A DNA stretch of 64,000 nt from CBDCFV01 sp965261795 (GTDB lineage: Bacteria > Chloroflexota > Dehalococcoidia > Lucifugimonadales > UBA3495), in contig OZ253476.1 of NCBI GenBank assembly GCA_965261795.1, forward strand, positions 992,001 through 1,056,000, given 5' to 3'. Position numbers and translations under genes: made by a program. This document shows positions 19,337 through 28,347 of this stretch, piece after piece. The notes beneath the pieces are model-generated. The model searched no databases and was not told the DNA's origin. It worked only from the letters and a program-made list of their open reading frames with translations. Each line of letters starts with the position of its first letter. Position 1 is the stretch's first letter.

Positions 19337-19659
19337 TGTTGTTTCACTTGTCTGAATCAGGATTTACCGGATGCTGGGATTTTCAGGATGTTGCCGAATC
19401 ATCCTGCTAATCCTTATAGCCCTGAAAACCCTATGATTACGCCCTTGACCTGATTCCAGGGCAACCACAAGGGTTGCCCCTACGGGATAACGCGGCTGGA
19501 GTGTAGCGGCGGACATTTGGGCACATCTGACGGACAACTAAAAGACCCTGCCTTGGTCCCAGGTCCGGCGGGACGTTGTGCTGCGCAAGTACTCAAATAC
19601 TATGGTAGGGGGTTGCTTTCGGAGATGGGAAGGGGCAAATGTCAGTTGTTGGTGTTGGC

Positions 19660-19886
19660 TCAAGGGCCTTGCTGCGCCGCCCTTTCCAAATTCAGGGCCA
19701 GCAGCCGTTCCAGTATCTCCGGTCGGCAAAATCGTCGGGCCAGCCGTAGGCGTCAAAGACCGCCTTGTCCAACTGCTTGTGGGCCAGTTTCAGCCATGTG
19801 GGGCGGGCGTTGTAGAGGTTGGTCAGGGTGCGCTTCTTCAGTTCGGACTCTGCGGCGCCCTCCGGGTTGAGCCAGCCTTCTCTAGT
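19660..19886 (-). pseudogene. C-terminal remnant of a DNA methyltransferase (type IIL/MmeI-like)
   Basis: The fragment reads REGWLNPEGAAESELKKRT, LTNLYNARPTWLKLAHKQLD and KAVFDAYGWPDDFAD, then after a shift EILERLLALNLERAAQQGP and a stop at 19660. This is the characteristic end of large single-chain DNA methyltransferases. One missing base near 19719-19721 (GACC-GGAG instead of GACCCGGAG) explains the frameshift. The upstream part of the gene is absent and is replaced by the restriction-methylation gene ending at 19887. It looks like the scar of an exchange between two restriction systems at one site. Confidence 0.7.
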
Positions 19887-22514
19887 CTATTGCCCTACGG
19901 AGAGTAAAGCCTCTTGTTGGTGTCTGATAGATTCAAGATTCTGATAGATTTGGATTTGTGCGTCCCTCATAGCTTGAGCTTCCGCCAAGAGGTTCTCGCG
20001 ATAGGCAGGAGTGGGATAAGGAAGCATGAATACATCCCCAAATATCTCTGGGCGGATTTCAGGCTGGCTAGCAGAGATCGCGAGATAATAAATCTGCTTA
20101 CGGACCGCTTCAGACGAAAGGACAGACCACCATAAAAGAGATTCTTCCGGGGAGTCTGGTCGAATCCCTATGAACCCCGTTGTAACCAAAGTGCCATCAA
20201 AGGACTCGGGAATGATCACCGTTGTTCCGCGAGAACTGTTGTTTTTAGCGAATACCACGTCATCGGTATGGACTAAGAGACGCCCACGTGTCGGTAGGTC
20301 TTCAATAGCATCCTGTTTCCAATTGACTATAGCGCCATATCTTGTTACGTCTCCAATTTCAAAATACTTAAACACTTCACCTTCAAGTTCCTGCACTTGA
20401 GCGGAAGACAATTCTTTAATCATTGAGATGTTTTTCCCGCTCATGATTTGAATTTTCCCTTCACTCTCTGCTTTCTTGAGCCGCTCTCTTAGTTGGACAA
20501 GTTCTGGAGCATAGAAAAAAGCATCGAGCCTATCGTGAAGCTGGTCGGGTTCGATTGTGAAAATTTGCAGCGGGCACCCTAACGGTTCATCTGAGTCCTC
20601 ATTGTGTATGATGCGAGGCTCTAGGTTCTCACCGTTCACCCACTGATCGTAGAAGGAAGCAACGATACCTGAGTTGTCACGGTGCGGGGTATCGTTCTTG
20701 TGGTCGTCGTGGCCGACATTGTTGGTAATTGCCATGAAAATGGCACCCTGCTTTTCTCCCGGCATTTTTTTGCGCAGATGGAGAATGGATGTTTTGATGT
20801 TGGCCTGAGCTTTGAAGAAAGCATTGAATGGAAGGGAGATCACCTGCCGGATAATGAAATGTTCCCGCAGAAATTCTCTATGCCTTTTGGCGGAAGGCCC
20901 ATTTAAGATAGTGTCGTCAATCACAGTCAGGAGGTCGCCGCCTTGCTCCAGCAAGTCTAGATAGCGTTCAACAAACAAGATACTTGATTTTTCTGTGCTG
21001 GATAATTTGCCTTTTTTTGTGGTTGCCACTTTGTACTGCTGGAGGATTTCCTTCTCTGCTGTATCACTGGCACGGTAGGACATTGAGAAAGGGGGATTGG
21101 TCAGGACTATATTGAACTGGAGCCCTTCATCGACAACCGTTTTCTTGAATTCTTTTAATCCGTCCGTCTTCTCGTCGCTGATGCCCGGCTCTATGTTGAC
21201 TTGCTTATCTAGCGCTTCGGCATGATAGATTCGGCTTCCACCATCCCCATGAAGGTACATATTGAGTCGGGCTACCCGCGACAAGTCCTCATTCGCTTCG
21301 ATTCCGTACAGCCGTTGGTCCTGAACAGTGTGCTTCAAGTTGTCCTTTTCGTAAGAACTAAGTGCCGAATAACTTTCAATCTTCTGCGTTAAAATGGCCA
21401 TGGCTTCAATCAAGAAGCCTCCCGTACCGCAACATCCGTCCAGTACGAAAGGTACCTGGCCACCGGCAACGTTGAGACCGCTGGTCATGGCCATGTACCT
21501 AACAATCGGCCTGGGCGTAAAATACTGCCCCAATTCCTTGCCTCGGATTGTGGCATTAAGAAACGTCTCGAACATCCTGCCGTTAAGGTCTTCATCAATG
21601 CCGTGGAGGTCATATTGCTCCAACATTCTGACGACTTCTTTGATAGTCGAGGGTGCCAGCCGCAAGGGTTCTCCGGGAGCGAATATGGGCTTTTTTAGGC
21701 CCTTCTTGATTTGCTCCTCAATGTCTTCCCGTAATTCTTTGAAGAGGATTGTGTCAAAAGGGTTGGGTGTGGTTGCCTCCAAGGATTCAAGCCAATGGAC
21801 CGAGAAAACGAAGTCGGCCTTTTTAACTAGTTCTCCTTTGTCGATTTTTTGATGAATTCGCCGGTCCTCCCTCATCTTGACGAACACGATTTTCACGAAT
21901 TCATAAAAGGCCCATGTAGGTCCTTGCTTTTCCTTCTTCCATATAACATCGTGGCATCGATTGAACGTCTTGGTCAGAGCAGTAAGTTCAGGCCGGGAGA
22001 AAGCGAAGTCAGTCCCTTCCACGGGAACGTCGTTAAAAATTCCGTAAGATATATTCGATACCAGTGATGCAAATGCGGTATTTCCTTCAACTAGCTCATC
22101 GAAAGCCAGATAGAAAACGGGTGTGTTACTGTCCCAAGGGTACACTGCGAGAGTGTGGCCGTTACACAAAACACCGTATTTGACCGGGTTCACCCCAGTT
22201 GGGAAAGTTCTGTTGACGGTGGCAGCATAGCCGACTGGCTGGTAGACCCATGACTCCATGGATTCGGCTGGATGCTTCGCGTCGATCACTACTACTGGCT
22301 TATTCCCTGAATCCATCAGGACGTAATCGGGCCGATAGTTTTCCGTAGCACTTCCCCGAGGGATCGGCAATGTTTGAATTGCTTCTTTTGTCCGAACGCG
22401 GCTGTCAGGATAGCCAAGGTGAACCAGCAACCGGTTGACTAGAAAAGTCTCGACTGAGGCTTCGTTATTGAGATCACTGAGACTGCAGAACATGTTCGTG
22501 ATCTGAGTTACCAA
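19887..22514 (-). CDS. Single-chain restriction-modification protein (HsdR-N nuclease + N6-adenine methylase + target recognition)
   Basis: The 875-residue protein joins three parts. Residues about 15-130 form a type I HsdR N-terminal nuclease-like domain with the PD-(D/E)xK residues in RPDYVLMD and VVVIDAKHP. The middle is an N6-adenine methyltransferase (FTPRPIVRYM, DGCCGTGGFLIEA, NPPFSMSY). The C-terminus resembles a specificity half-subunit (YFEIGDVTRYGAIV, REDV-like HTDDVVFAKNN, a terminal heptad helix). This arrangement suggests a type IIG/BcgI-like or reduced type I enzyme that cuts and protects DNA. Translation starts at TTG 22514 behind AGGAGG. It is more AT-rich than its neighbours and abuts the remnant of another methyltransferase, which points to transfer. 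Confidence 0.85.
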   Translation of the reverse strand: MVTQITNMFCSLSDLNNEASVETFLVNRLLVHLGYPDSRVRTKEAIQTLPIPRGSATENYRPDYVLMDSGNKPVVVIDAKHPAESMESWVYQPVGYAATVNRTFPTGVNPVKYGVLCNGHTLAVYPWDSNTPVFYLAFDELVEGNTAFASLVSNISYGIFNDVPVEGTDFAFSRPELTALTKTFNRCHDVIWKKEKQGPTWAFYEFVKIVFVKMREDRRIHQKIDKGELVKKADFVFSVHWLESLEATTPNPFDTILFKELREDIEEQIKKGLKKPIFAPGEPLRLAPSTIKEVVRMLEQYDLHGIDEDLNGRMFETFLNATIRGKELGQYFTPRPIVRYMAMTSGLNVAGGQVPFVLDGCCGTGGFLIEAMAILTQKIESYSALSSYEKDNLKHTVQDQRLYGIEANEDLSRVARLNMYLHGDGGSRIYHAEALDKQVNIEPGISDEKTDGLKEFKKTVVDEGLQFNIVLTNPPFSMSYRASDTAEKEILQQYKVATTKKGKLSSTEKSSILFVERYLDLLEQGGDLLTVIDDTILNGPSAKRHREFLREHFIIRQVISLPFNAFFKAQANIKTSILHLRKKMPGEKQGAIFMAITNNVGHDDHKNDTPHRDNSGIVASFYDQWVNGENLEPRIIHNEDSDEPLGCPLQIFTIEPDQLHDRLDAFFYAPELVQLRERLKKAESEGKIQIMSGKNISMIKELSSAQVQELEGEVFKYFEIGDVTRYGAIVNWKQDAIEDLPTRGRLLVHTDDVVFAKNNSSRGTTVIIPESFDGTLVTTGFIGIRPDSPEESLLWWSVLSSEAVRKQIYYLAISASQPEIRPEIFGDVFMLPYPTPAYRENLLAEAQAMRDAQIQIYQNLESIRHQQEALLSVGQ

Positions 22515-22640
22515 TTTGGAATTCCTCCTGGCTCCGTTTGTCAGGTAGCCGATGGTGGCATTGCCATGCGACGGTCACGGCAGTTGCAACTAAGTGCAAG
22601 GTTCGAACCATGGAAAAGGGAGACGCTACCTTTCCTTCAG

Positions 22641-23015
22641 TTATCCAGAAAAGCTCTCCAAGACCCACTCGATGGATTCATCATCTTCGCACTTGCACGA
22701 CTGTCCTAGAGGGTCGTCGCATCGGCAGTCTACAACGTACACAGCATGGGTGAACGTCCCGTCTTGATTTTCTGTGGTGATAGGAATCTCACCAGAACCA
22801 TCAGGGTCAAGATGTTCCATAACCCATGATCGCTTTGCTCGTTCTGGCATACCGTAGTTGTTGGGTGCTAAGTTGGAACTCACCTGCATTGTTCGAATAC
22901 CGCTCCAGTCATCCGCGGTCAAGTGCCTGGGTATCACGCTGTCGTATGTCGATTCACTTCTCTTTGCATCCTTGCGTTGTTCTCGTAATTGTCTGCGCCA
23001 TTCCGCACGGTTCAT
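22641..23015 (-). CDS. Hypothetical protein upstream of the restriction-modification gene
   Basis: The 124-residue acidic protein (NRAEWRRQLREQRKDAKRSE at the N-terminus, VDCRCDDPLGQSCKCEDDES near the C-terminus) contains a Cys cluster that could bind metal. I do not recognise a family. The ATG at 23015 follows a strong GGAGG site. It is followed 126 bp later by the restriction-modification gene on the same strand and shares its lower GC, so it may be an accessory gene that arrived with it. Confidence 0.6.
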   Translation of the reverse strand: MNRAEWRRQLREQRKDAKRSESTYDSVIPRHLTADDWSGIRTMQVSSNLAPNNYGMPERAKRSWVMEHLDPDGSGEIPITTENQDGTFTHAVYVVDCRCDDPLGQSCKCEDDESIEWVLESFSG

Positions 23016-23040
23016 GATATATCCTCCTTCCCGTTCCTAG

Positions 23041-23110
23041 GTTCCCGCCTTCGCGGGAATGACGGTTGGGTCAAGGAATTAAACCAACTACATTGCAACA
23101 CTACCTGAAT
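23041..23110. repeat. Single copy of the attcccgc palindrome with the array-tail sequence
   Basis: gttcccgccttcgcgggaa and tgacggttggg are followed by gggtcaaggaattaaacc and actacattgcaac. The same tail closes the two long palindrome arrays at about 26580-26620 and 28285-28320, so this is the minimal, unexpanded form of that repeat. Confidence 0.55.
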
Positions 23111-23195
23111 ACTGCCCTCTATTCTGCCATTGGGTTGACTGCTATGATAGATTTCTGGCTAATTGCACGCAAGCGGGGTTTTCCGGCAGGAATAA

Positions 23196-23336
23196 GAGAC
23201 TATCTCAAAACCAATCAGTCTCGCTGATTTCCCCACGTCGCTGACAGAGGTCTATAGATTCCCGCCTGCGCGGGAATGACGGGTTGGGTGCGGGAATGAC
23301 GGGTTGGGTGCTGCGACAAGTTTTGAGATAGTTTCT
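23196..23336. mobile_element. MITE family B, copy 1
   Basis: About 141 bp with inverted ends gagactatctcaaaac and gttttgagatagtttc, flanked by TAA on both sides. The interior holds agtctcgctgatttcccca, the palindrome attcccgcctgcgcgggaat and two ggaatgacgggttggg units. No coding capacity. It lies 32 bp before the SDR start codon. Confidence 0.7.
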
Positions 23337-23368
23337 AAGGGTAGGATTCCCCCCAAAGGAGCTTTGTG

Positions 23369-24169
23369 ATGGGTTGGCTTGACGGCCAGGTTGCTCTTAT
23401 CACCGGGGGCGGGTCTGGGATTGGACGCGCGATCGTGGAGCGGTACATAGAAGAGGGCGCGCGGGTAGGGGTGATGGACCGCTTTCCGGACCGGATAGAG
23501 CAATTGCGAGAGGACTTCGGCGAGTCCTTGGTGGGAATACCCGGCGACGTGACCCGATTGGACGACAACAAGGCAGCGGTAGCGGAGACGGTGCGTTCAT
23601 TCGGACGGCTGGACATATTCGCCGGCAACGCGGGGATTTTCGACAGCAACCACACCATTGACGACATACCGGAGGAACTGCTGAGCGACTCCTTCGACGA
23701 GTTGTTCGGAGTCAACGTCAAGGGCCTGCTCTTAGGGACCAAGGCCGCACTCCCCGAACTCAGGAAAACCTTGGGCTGTATTGTGTTCACCGCCTCGGTG
23801 GTCGGCATCAATTCCGGCGGAGGCGGGTCCATATATACTGCATCCAAGCACGCCGTAATGGGACTTATCAGGCAACTGGCGATGGAACTGGCGCCGGATG
23901 TCAGGGTCAACGGCGTGGCCCCCGGAGGGGTGATGACGGACCTGCGGGGGTTGGAAGCCGCGGGACTGGCAGACCACTCCCACTTCGCAGACCCGGGCAC
24001 CGAAGAGAGGATGCGGACCAACAACCCGCAGCAGAGGGCGTTGCAGCCCCGGGACATAGCCAACGCCTTCCTATTCCTGGCGTCCCGCGAAAACGCAGCG
24101 GGCATAACAGGATCGGTGGTCCCCGTTGACGCCGGATCGCTGTTGCGCTGGCAGCGTCCCGGTCGGTAG
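23369..24169 (+). CDS. Short-chain dehydrogenase, cis-dihydrodiol dehydrogenase-like
   Basis: The 266-residue SDR has the cofactor motif TGGGSGIGRAIVE, the NAGIFD block and the catalytic Ser/Tyr/Lys in VVGINSGGGGSIYTASKHA. The overall pattern (GKAALPEL-like GTKAALPEL, VNGVAPGGVMTDLRG) resembles BphB/HcaB-type cis-2,3-dihydrodiol dehydrogenases, which oxidise the diol made by a Rieske dioxygenase to a catechol. Three such oxygenase alpha genes follow on the same strand, which supports that role. ATG 23369 is preceded by AAGGAG. A MITE of family B sits immediately upstream, so the promoter may lie within or before it. Confidence 0.85.
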   Translation: MGWLDGQVALITGGGSGIGRAIVERYIEEGARVGVMDRFPDRIEQLREDFGESLVGIPGDVTRLDDNKAAVAETVRSFGRLDIFAGNAGIFDSNHTIDDIPEELLSDSFDELFGVNVKGLLLGTKAALPELRKTLGCIVFTASVVGINSGGGGSIYTASKHAVMGLIRQLAMELAPDVRVNGVAPGGVMTDLRGLEAAGLADHSHFADPGTEERMRTNNPQQRALQPRDIANAFLFLASRENAAGITGSVVPVDAGSLLRWQRPGR

Positions 24170-24413
24170 CCCGGGGTTATCGTTTCAACGGGTGTGATTA
24201 AAAGCAGTTGGGCGAGACTGTCTGAATCAGGATTTTCAGGATTGAAGGATTAGCAGGATTAAAGGCGTCCATCTTGAGAATCCTGAGATATTCCAACCAG
24301 TTATAATCATACCCTGTTTCAACTTCCGGCTAATCGGTCAAAGGCGCTGTTTGATAAGATAGAGAGCGACCTTCTCTTCCGGAATACCACCGCAGAGCAA
24401 CAGGAGGAGTGAT

Positions 24414-25673
24414 ATGGCGACGGACGTTAAGGGATTGGTTGACGCGGACCGGGGGCTGGTGAGCCGCCGCATTTTTTTCGAACAGGGAATATACGAGCAG
24501 GAACTGGAAAACATTTTCGCCCGTTGCTGGCTTTTCTTATGTCATGAGAGCCAAGTGCCCAGCTCCGGTGATTTTCTTACCACCTATATGGGGGAAGACC
24601 CGGTGCTGGTGTGGCGCGACAGCCGGGGAGAGGTCAACGCCTTTCTGAACCAGTGCAGGCACCGGGGCAACCGGCTATGCCGGGCCGATCTGGGCAACGC
24701 ATCGGCGTTCACCTGCGCCTACCACGGTTGGGCCTACGGAAACGACGGGAAACTGCTGGCGGTGCCCAGCATGGACGACGCCTACTTCGGCGAACTGGAG
24801 ACAGGCCGGTGGGGGTTGACGCCGGTGGCCCAACTCGACAGTTACAAGGGGCTGTACTTCGCCACTTTCGATCCCTCGGCCCCGCCGCTACTGGACTACT
24901 TGGGTTCGATGACATGGTACTTGGACGCCTTCTTCGACCGGCGGGAGGGAGGAATCGAGGTGATGGGCGGCGTCCACAGGTGGGTGGTGCCCTGCAACTG
25001 GAAGTTCCCGGCGGAGAACTTCGGCGGGGACGCCTACCACGTTGGTTGGACGCACCTTTCGGCCGTCCGGACGGGGTTCAGCGCCGGGGTTACGGGCAAC
25101 CCGACCGCGGGCGGGTCGATGATTTCTCCGGGGAACGGTCACTGTATAATCTCGGTGGACCCCAATGACACCCCGGACCCGCCGATACCGGAAATATTGG
25201 CCTACGAGAAACAGATACGCCCGGAAGTGGACCGGCGGCTGGGTCCCCGCTACGGACAGGTGAACCCGATAGTGGGCACCGTGTTCCCCAACTTCTCATT
25301 CTTGCGGGGAACATCGCGGGCGATGAGGGTATGGCATCCCCGGGGGCCGGGCAAAATAGAGGTCTGGTCATGGGGATTCGTTGACAAGGCTGCGCCGCCG
25401 GAAGTCAAGGAGAAGTTGCGATTGTCGGTAATCCAGGGTTTCAGCCCTTCGGGCACTTTCGAACAGGATGACATGGACAACTGGCAGGAGTGCACCCAGA
25501 CCTGCCGGGGCTTGATGTCGCGCCAGTTGGACCTGAACATGCAGATGGGCTTGGGCCACGAGAAGTTTGACGAATCGCTGCAGGCCACGGTGAGCGATTA
25601 CCGCTACAGCGAGTCGAACCACCGGAGCTTTTACCGCCGCTGGGACGAGCTGATGTCGGGACGGGGGTTATAG
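24414..25673 (+). CDS. Rieske ring-hydroxylating dioxygenase alpha subunit, copy 1
   Basis: The 419-residue protein carries the Rieske [2Fe-2S] ligands C81-x-H83 and C101-x2-H104 (QCRHRGNRLCR, CAYHGWAYG). The catalytic domain has the mononuclear iron ligands H209 and H214 and the bridging Asp206 in NFGGDAYHVGWTH. Alpha subunits of this class add O2 to aromatic rings to give cis-dihydrodiols, using electrons from a ferredoxin and reductase that are not in the window. CAGGAGGAGTGAT precedes the ATG. It is close to copy 2 over its whole length and clearly more distant from copy 3. Only one beta gene serves the three. Confidence 0.93.
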   Translation: MATDVKGLVDADRGLVSRRIFFEQGIYEQELENIFARCWLFLCHESQVPSSGDFLTTYMGEDPVLVWRDSRGEVNAFLNQCRHRGNRLCRADLGNASAFTCAYHGWAYGNDGKLLAVPSMDDAYFGELETGRWGLTPVAQLDSYKGLYFATFDPSAPPLLDYLGSMTWYLDAFFDRREGGIEVMGGVHRWVVPCNWKFPAENFGGDAYHVGWTHLSAVRTGFSAGVTGNPTAGGSMISPGNGHCIISVDPNDTPDPPIPEILAYEKQIRPEVDRRLGPRYGQVNPIVGTVFPNFSFLRGTSRAMRVWHPRGPGKIEVWSWGFVDKAAPPEVKEKLRLSVIQGFSPSGTFEQDDMDNWQECTQTCRGLMSRQLDLNMQMGLGHEKFDESLQATVSDYRYSESNHRSFYRRWDELMSGRGL

Positions 25674-25720
25674 TGGCAGCATTCCGTTTCAGGTGGTCTG
25701 CCCGGCGGAGACGGTAGGGT

Positions 25721-26588
25721 GGATTCCCGCCTTCGCGGGAATGACGGTTGGGTGCGGGAATGGTGGGTGGGCTCACAAGCGGGCCATCGACGAGACGGTG
25801 GATTCCCGCCTTCGCGGGAATGACGATTGGGTGCGGGAATGACGATTGGGCGCGGGAATGACGGTTGGGCGCGGGAATGGTGGTTGAGTGCGGGAATGAC
25901 GATTGGGCGCGGGAATGACGGTTGGGCGCGGGAATGACGGTTGGGCGCGGGAATGACGGTTGGGCGCGGGAATGATGGTTGGGCTCACAAGCGGGCCATC
26001 GACGAGACGGTGGATTCCCGCCTTCGCGGGAATGACGGTTGGGCGCGGGAATGGTGGGTGAGTGCGGGAATGATGGTTGGGCCCACAAGCGGGCCATCGA
26101 CGAGACGATGGATTCCCGCCTTCGCGGGAATGACGGTTGGGCGCGGGAACGACGGTTGGGCGCGGGAATGATGGTTGGGCCCACAAGCGGGCCATCGACG
26201 AGACGATGGATTCCCGCCTTCGCGGGAATGACGGTTGGGTGTGGGAATGGTGGGTGGGTGTGGGAATGACGGTTGGGTGCGGGAACGACGGTTGGGCCCG
26301 GGAATGATGGTTGGGCCCACAAGCGGGCCATCGACGAGACGATGGATTCCCGCCTTCGCGGGAATGACGGTTGGGCGCGGGAATGACGGTTGGGCGCGGG
26401 AACGACGGTTGGGTGTGGGAATGACGGTTGAGTGCGGGAATGACGGTTGAGTGCGGGAATGATGGTTGGGCCCGGGAATGATGGTTGGGCCCACAAGCGG
26501 GCCATCGACGAGACGATGGATTCCCGCCTTCGCGGGAATGACGGTTGGGCGCGGGAATGACGGTTGGGTGTGGGAATGGTGGGTGGGT
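25721..26588. repeat. Palindrome array between dioxygenase alpha copies 1 and 2
   Basis: About 870 bp of mosaic repeats. The long unit, cacaagcgggccatcgacga, then gac-r-rtggattcccgcct and tcgcgggaatgacggttggg, occurs about six times (near 25775, 25985, 26080, 26180, 26315 and 26490). It is padded with variable numbers of a short unit, gcgggaatgacggttgg. Each attcccgccttcgcgggaat is a perfect hairpin with a trailing gacgg. The array has no coding capacity, although artefactual ORFs span it on both strands. The spacing is irregular and the spacers are not unique, so it is not CRISPR. Confidence 0.9.
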
Positions 26589-26667
26589 CAGGGAGTTAAG
26601 CCACCTACATCGCGACGTTACGGTGTGAAACAGTTGCAACGTTATCGGATGAACCAGGAGGAGTGAT

Positions 26668-27945
26668 ATGGCCACCGACGTTAAGGGTTTGGTGGACGCC
26701 GACCGGGGGTTGGTAAGCCGGCGCATTTTCATTGACGAGGACATCTACCAGCAGGAATTGGAGAATATCTTCGCCAAGTGCTGGTTGTTCCTTTGCCACG
26801 AAAGCCAGGTGCCCAATTGCGGCGATTTCCTTACCACCTACATGGGGGAAGACCCGGTGCTGGTGTGGCGGGACAGCCAAGGCAAGGTAAACGCTTTTCT
26901 GAACCAGTGCAGGCACCGGGGCAACCGGCTATGCCGGGCCGACCTGGGCAACGCATCGGCCTTCACCTGCGCCTACCACGGGTGGGCTTACGGCAACGAC
27001 GGGAAACTGATAGCGGTGCCGAACCTTAACGATGCCTACTTCGGCGAACTGGAGACAAACCGGTGGGGGTTGATGCCAGTGGCACAACTGGACAACTACA
27101 AGGGGATGTACTTCGCCACCTTCGATCGTACGGCGCCGCCGCTGTTGGACTACCTGGGGTCCATGACGTGGTACTTGGATGCCTTATTCGACCGTCGGGA
27201 GGGCGGCATTGAGGTGATGGGCGGGGTCCACAGGACGGTGGTGCCCTGCAACTGGAAGTTTCCGGCGGAGAACTTCGCCGGGGACGCTTACCACGTGGCT
27301 TGGACGCACGCTTCGGCCATCAAGACCGGGTTCAGCGTTGGGGCAGGGGCCCAGCACGCCGCCGGCGGGGGCATGATTTCCCCGTGCAATGGACACGGCA
27401 TTATGGCGGTCAGCCCCGAGGTCGCCCCCGACCCGCCGGTCCCTGAAATTGTGGCTTACGAGGAAGCGATACGCCCGGAGGTGGTCCGGCGTCTGGGCCC
27501 CCGCTACGGGATGGTGAACCCATTAGCGGGCACCGTATTCCCCAACTTCTCCTTCATCCGCAGCACTTCCCGCACCATCCGTGTGTGGCATCCCCGAGGG
27601 CCGGATAGCATAGAGATATGGGCTTGGGGATATGTTGACAAGGAGGCCCCGCCGGAAGTCAAGGACAAGGTCCGGTTGTCGGTCATCCATGGTTTCAGCC
27701 CCTCGGGCAATTTCGAGCAGGACGACATGGACAACTGGCAGGAATGCACCCAGACCTGCCGGGGGGTGGTGTCGCGCCGGTTGGACCTGAACATGCAGAT
27801 GGGGTTGGGTCACGACCGGTACAACGAATCGTTGCAGGCTACGGTGAGCGATGCCCACTGGAGCGATTCCAACCACCGGAGCTTTTACCGCCGGTGGGAC
27901 GAGTTGATGTCCGGCCGGAGGGGTAGTGGTAGGATTCCGTTATAG
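26668..27945 (+). CDS. Rieske ring-hydroxylating dioxygenase alpha subunit, copy 2
   Basis: The 425-residue protein is nearly collinear with copy 1, including the identical start ATDVKGLVDADRGLVSRRIF, Rieske ligands in QCRHRGNRLCR and CAYHGWAYG, and iron ligands in NFAGDAYHVAWTH. Differences concentrate in the substrate-pocket region after the iron ligands (ASAIKTGFSVGAGAQHAAGG versus LSAVRTGFSAGVTGNPTAGG) and around HGIMAVSPEVAPDPP. The duplicate may therefore have a different substrate range. AACCAGGAGGAGTGAT precedes the ATG. The gene is bracketed by two palindrome arrays and has a longer C-terminal tail than copy 1. Confidence 0.93.
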   Translation: MATDVKGLVDADRGLVSRRIFIDEDIYQQELENIFAKCWLFLCHESQVPNCGDFLTTYMGEDPVLVWRDSQGKVNAFLNQCRHRGNRLCRADLGNASAFTCAYHGWAYGNDGKLIAVPNLNDAYFGELETNRWGLMPVAQLDNYKGMYFATFDRTAPPLLDYLGSMTWYLDALFDRREGGIEVMGGVHRTVVPCNWKFPAENFAGDAYHVAWTHASAIKTGFSVGAGAQHAAGGGMISPCNGHGIMAVSPEVAPDPPVPEIVAYEEAIRPEVVRRLGPRYGMVNPLAGTVFPNFSFIRSTSRTIRVWHPRGPDSIEIWAWGYVDKEAPPEVKDKVRLSVIHGFSPSGNFEQDDMDNWQECTQTCRGVVSRRLDLNMQMGLGHDRYNESLQATVSDAHWSDSNHRSFYRRWDELMSGRRGSGRIPL

Positions 27946-27970
27946 ATGGTCTGCCTGGCGGCGGTAGGGT

Positions 27971-28288
27971 GGATTTCCGCCTTCGCGGGAATGACGGTTA
28001 GGTGGGGGAATGACGGTGGGCGCGGGGGTGACGGTTGGTGCAGGACATGACGGTTGGGCCCACAAGCGGCCATCGACGAGACGGTGGATTCCCGCCTTCG
28101 CGGGAATGACGGTTGGGTGCGGGACATGACGGTTGGGTGCGGGACATGACGGTGGGCGCGGGGGTGACGGTTGGTGCAGGACATGACGGTTGGGCCCACA
28201 AGCGGCCATCGACGAGACGGTGGATTCCCGCCTTCGCGGGAATGACGGTTGAGTGCGGGAATGACGGTTGGGTGCGGGAATGACGGTT
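27971..28288. repeat. Palindrome array between dioxygenase alpha copies 2 and 3
   Basis: About 320 bp with the same units as the previous array. Two copies of cccacaagcggccatcgacg carry attcccgccttcgcgggaat, and short gggacatgacggttggg variants not seen in the first array lie between them. It is followed by the same tail, ttaaaccacctaaattgcaa, that precedes the copy 3 ribosome binding site. Confidence 0.88.
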
Positions 28289-28347
28289 AAATCAGGGGGT
28301 TAAACCACCTAAATTGCAACGTTACCGGGTGGACCAGGAGGAGTGAG

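Noticed and set aside
25441..26744. Long repetitive minus-strand ORFs rich in Pro, His, Arg and Ser across the first palindrome array
   Set aside because: They are open only because the repeat unit lacks stops in those frames. They overlap the end of a Rieske gene in antisense and have no start signals.
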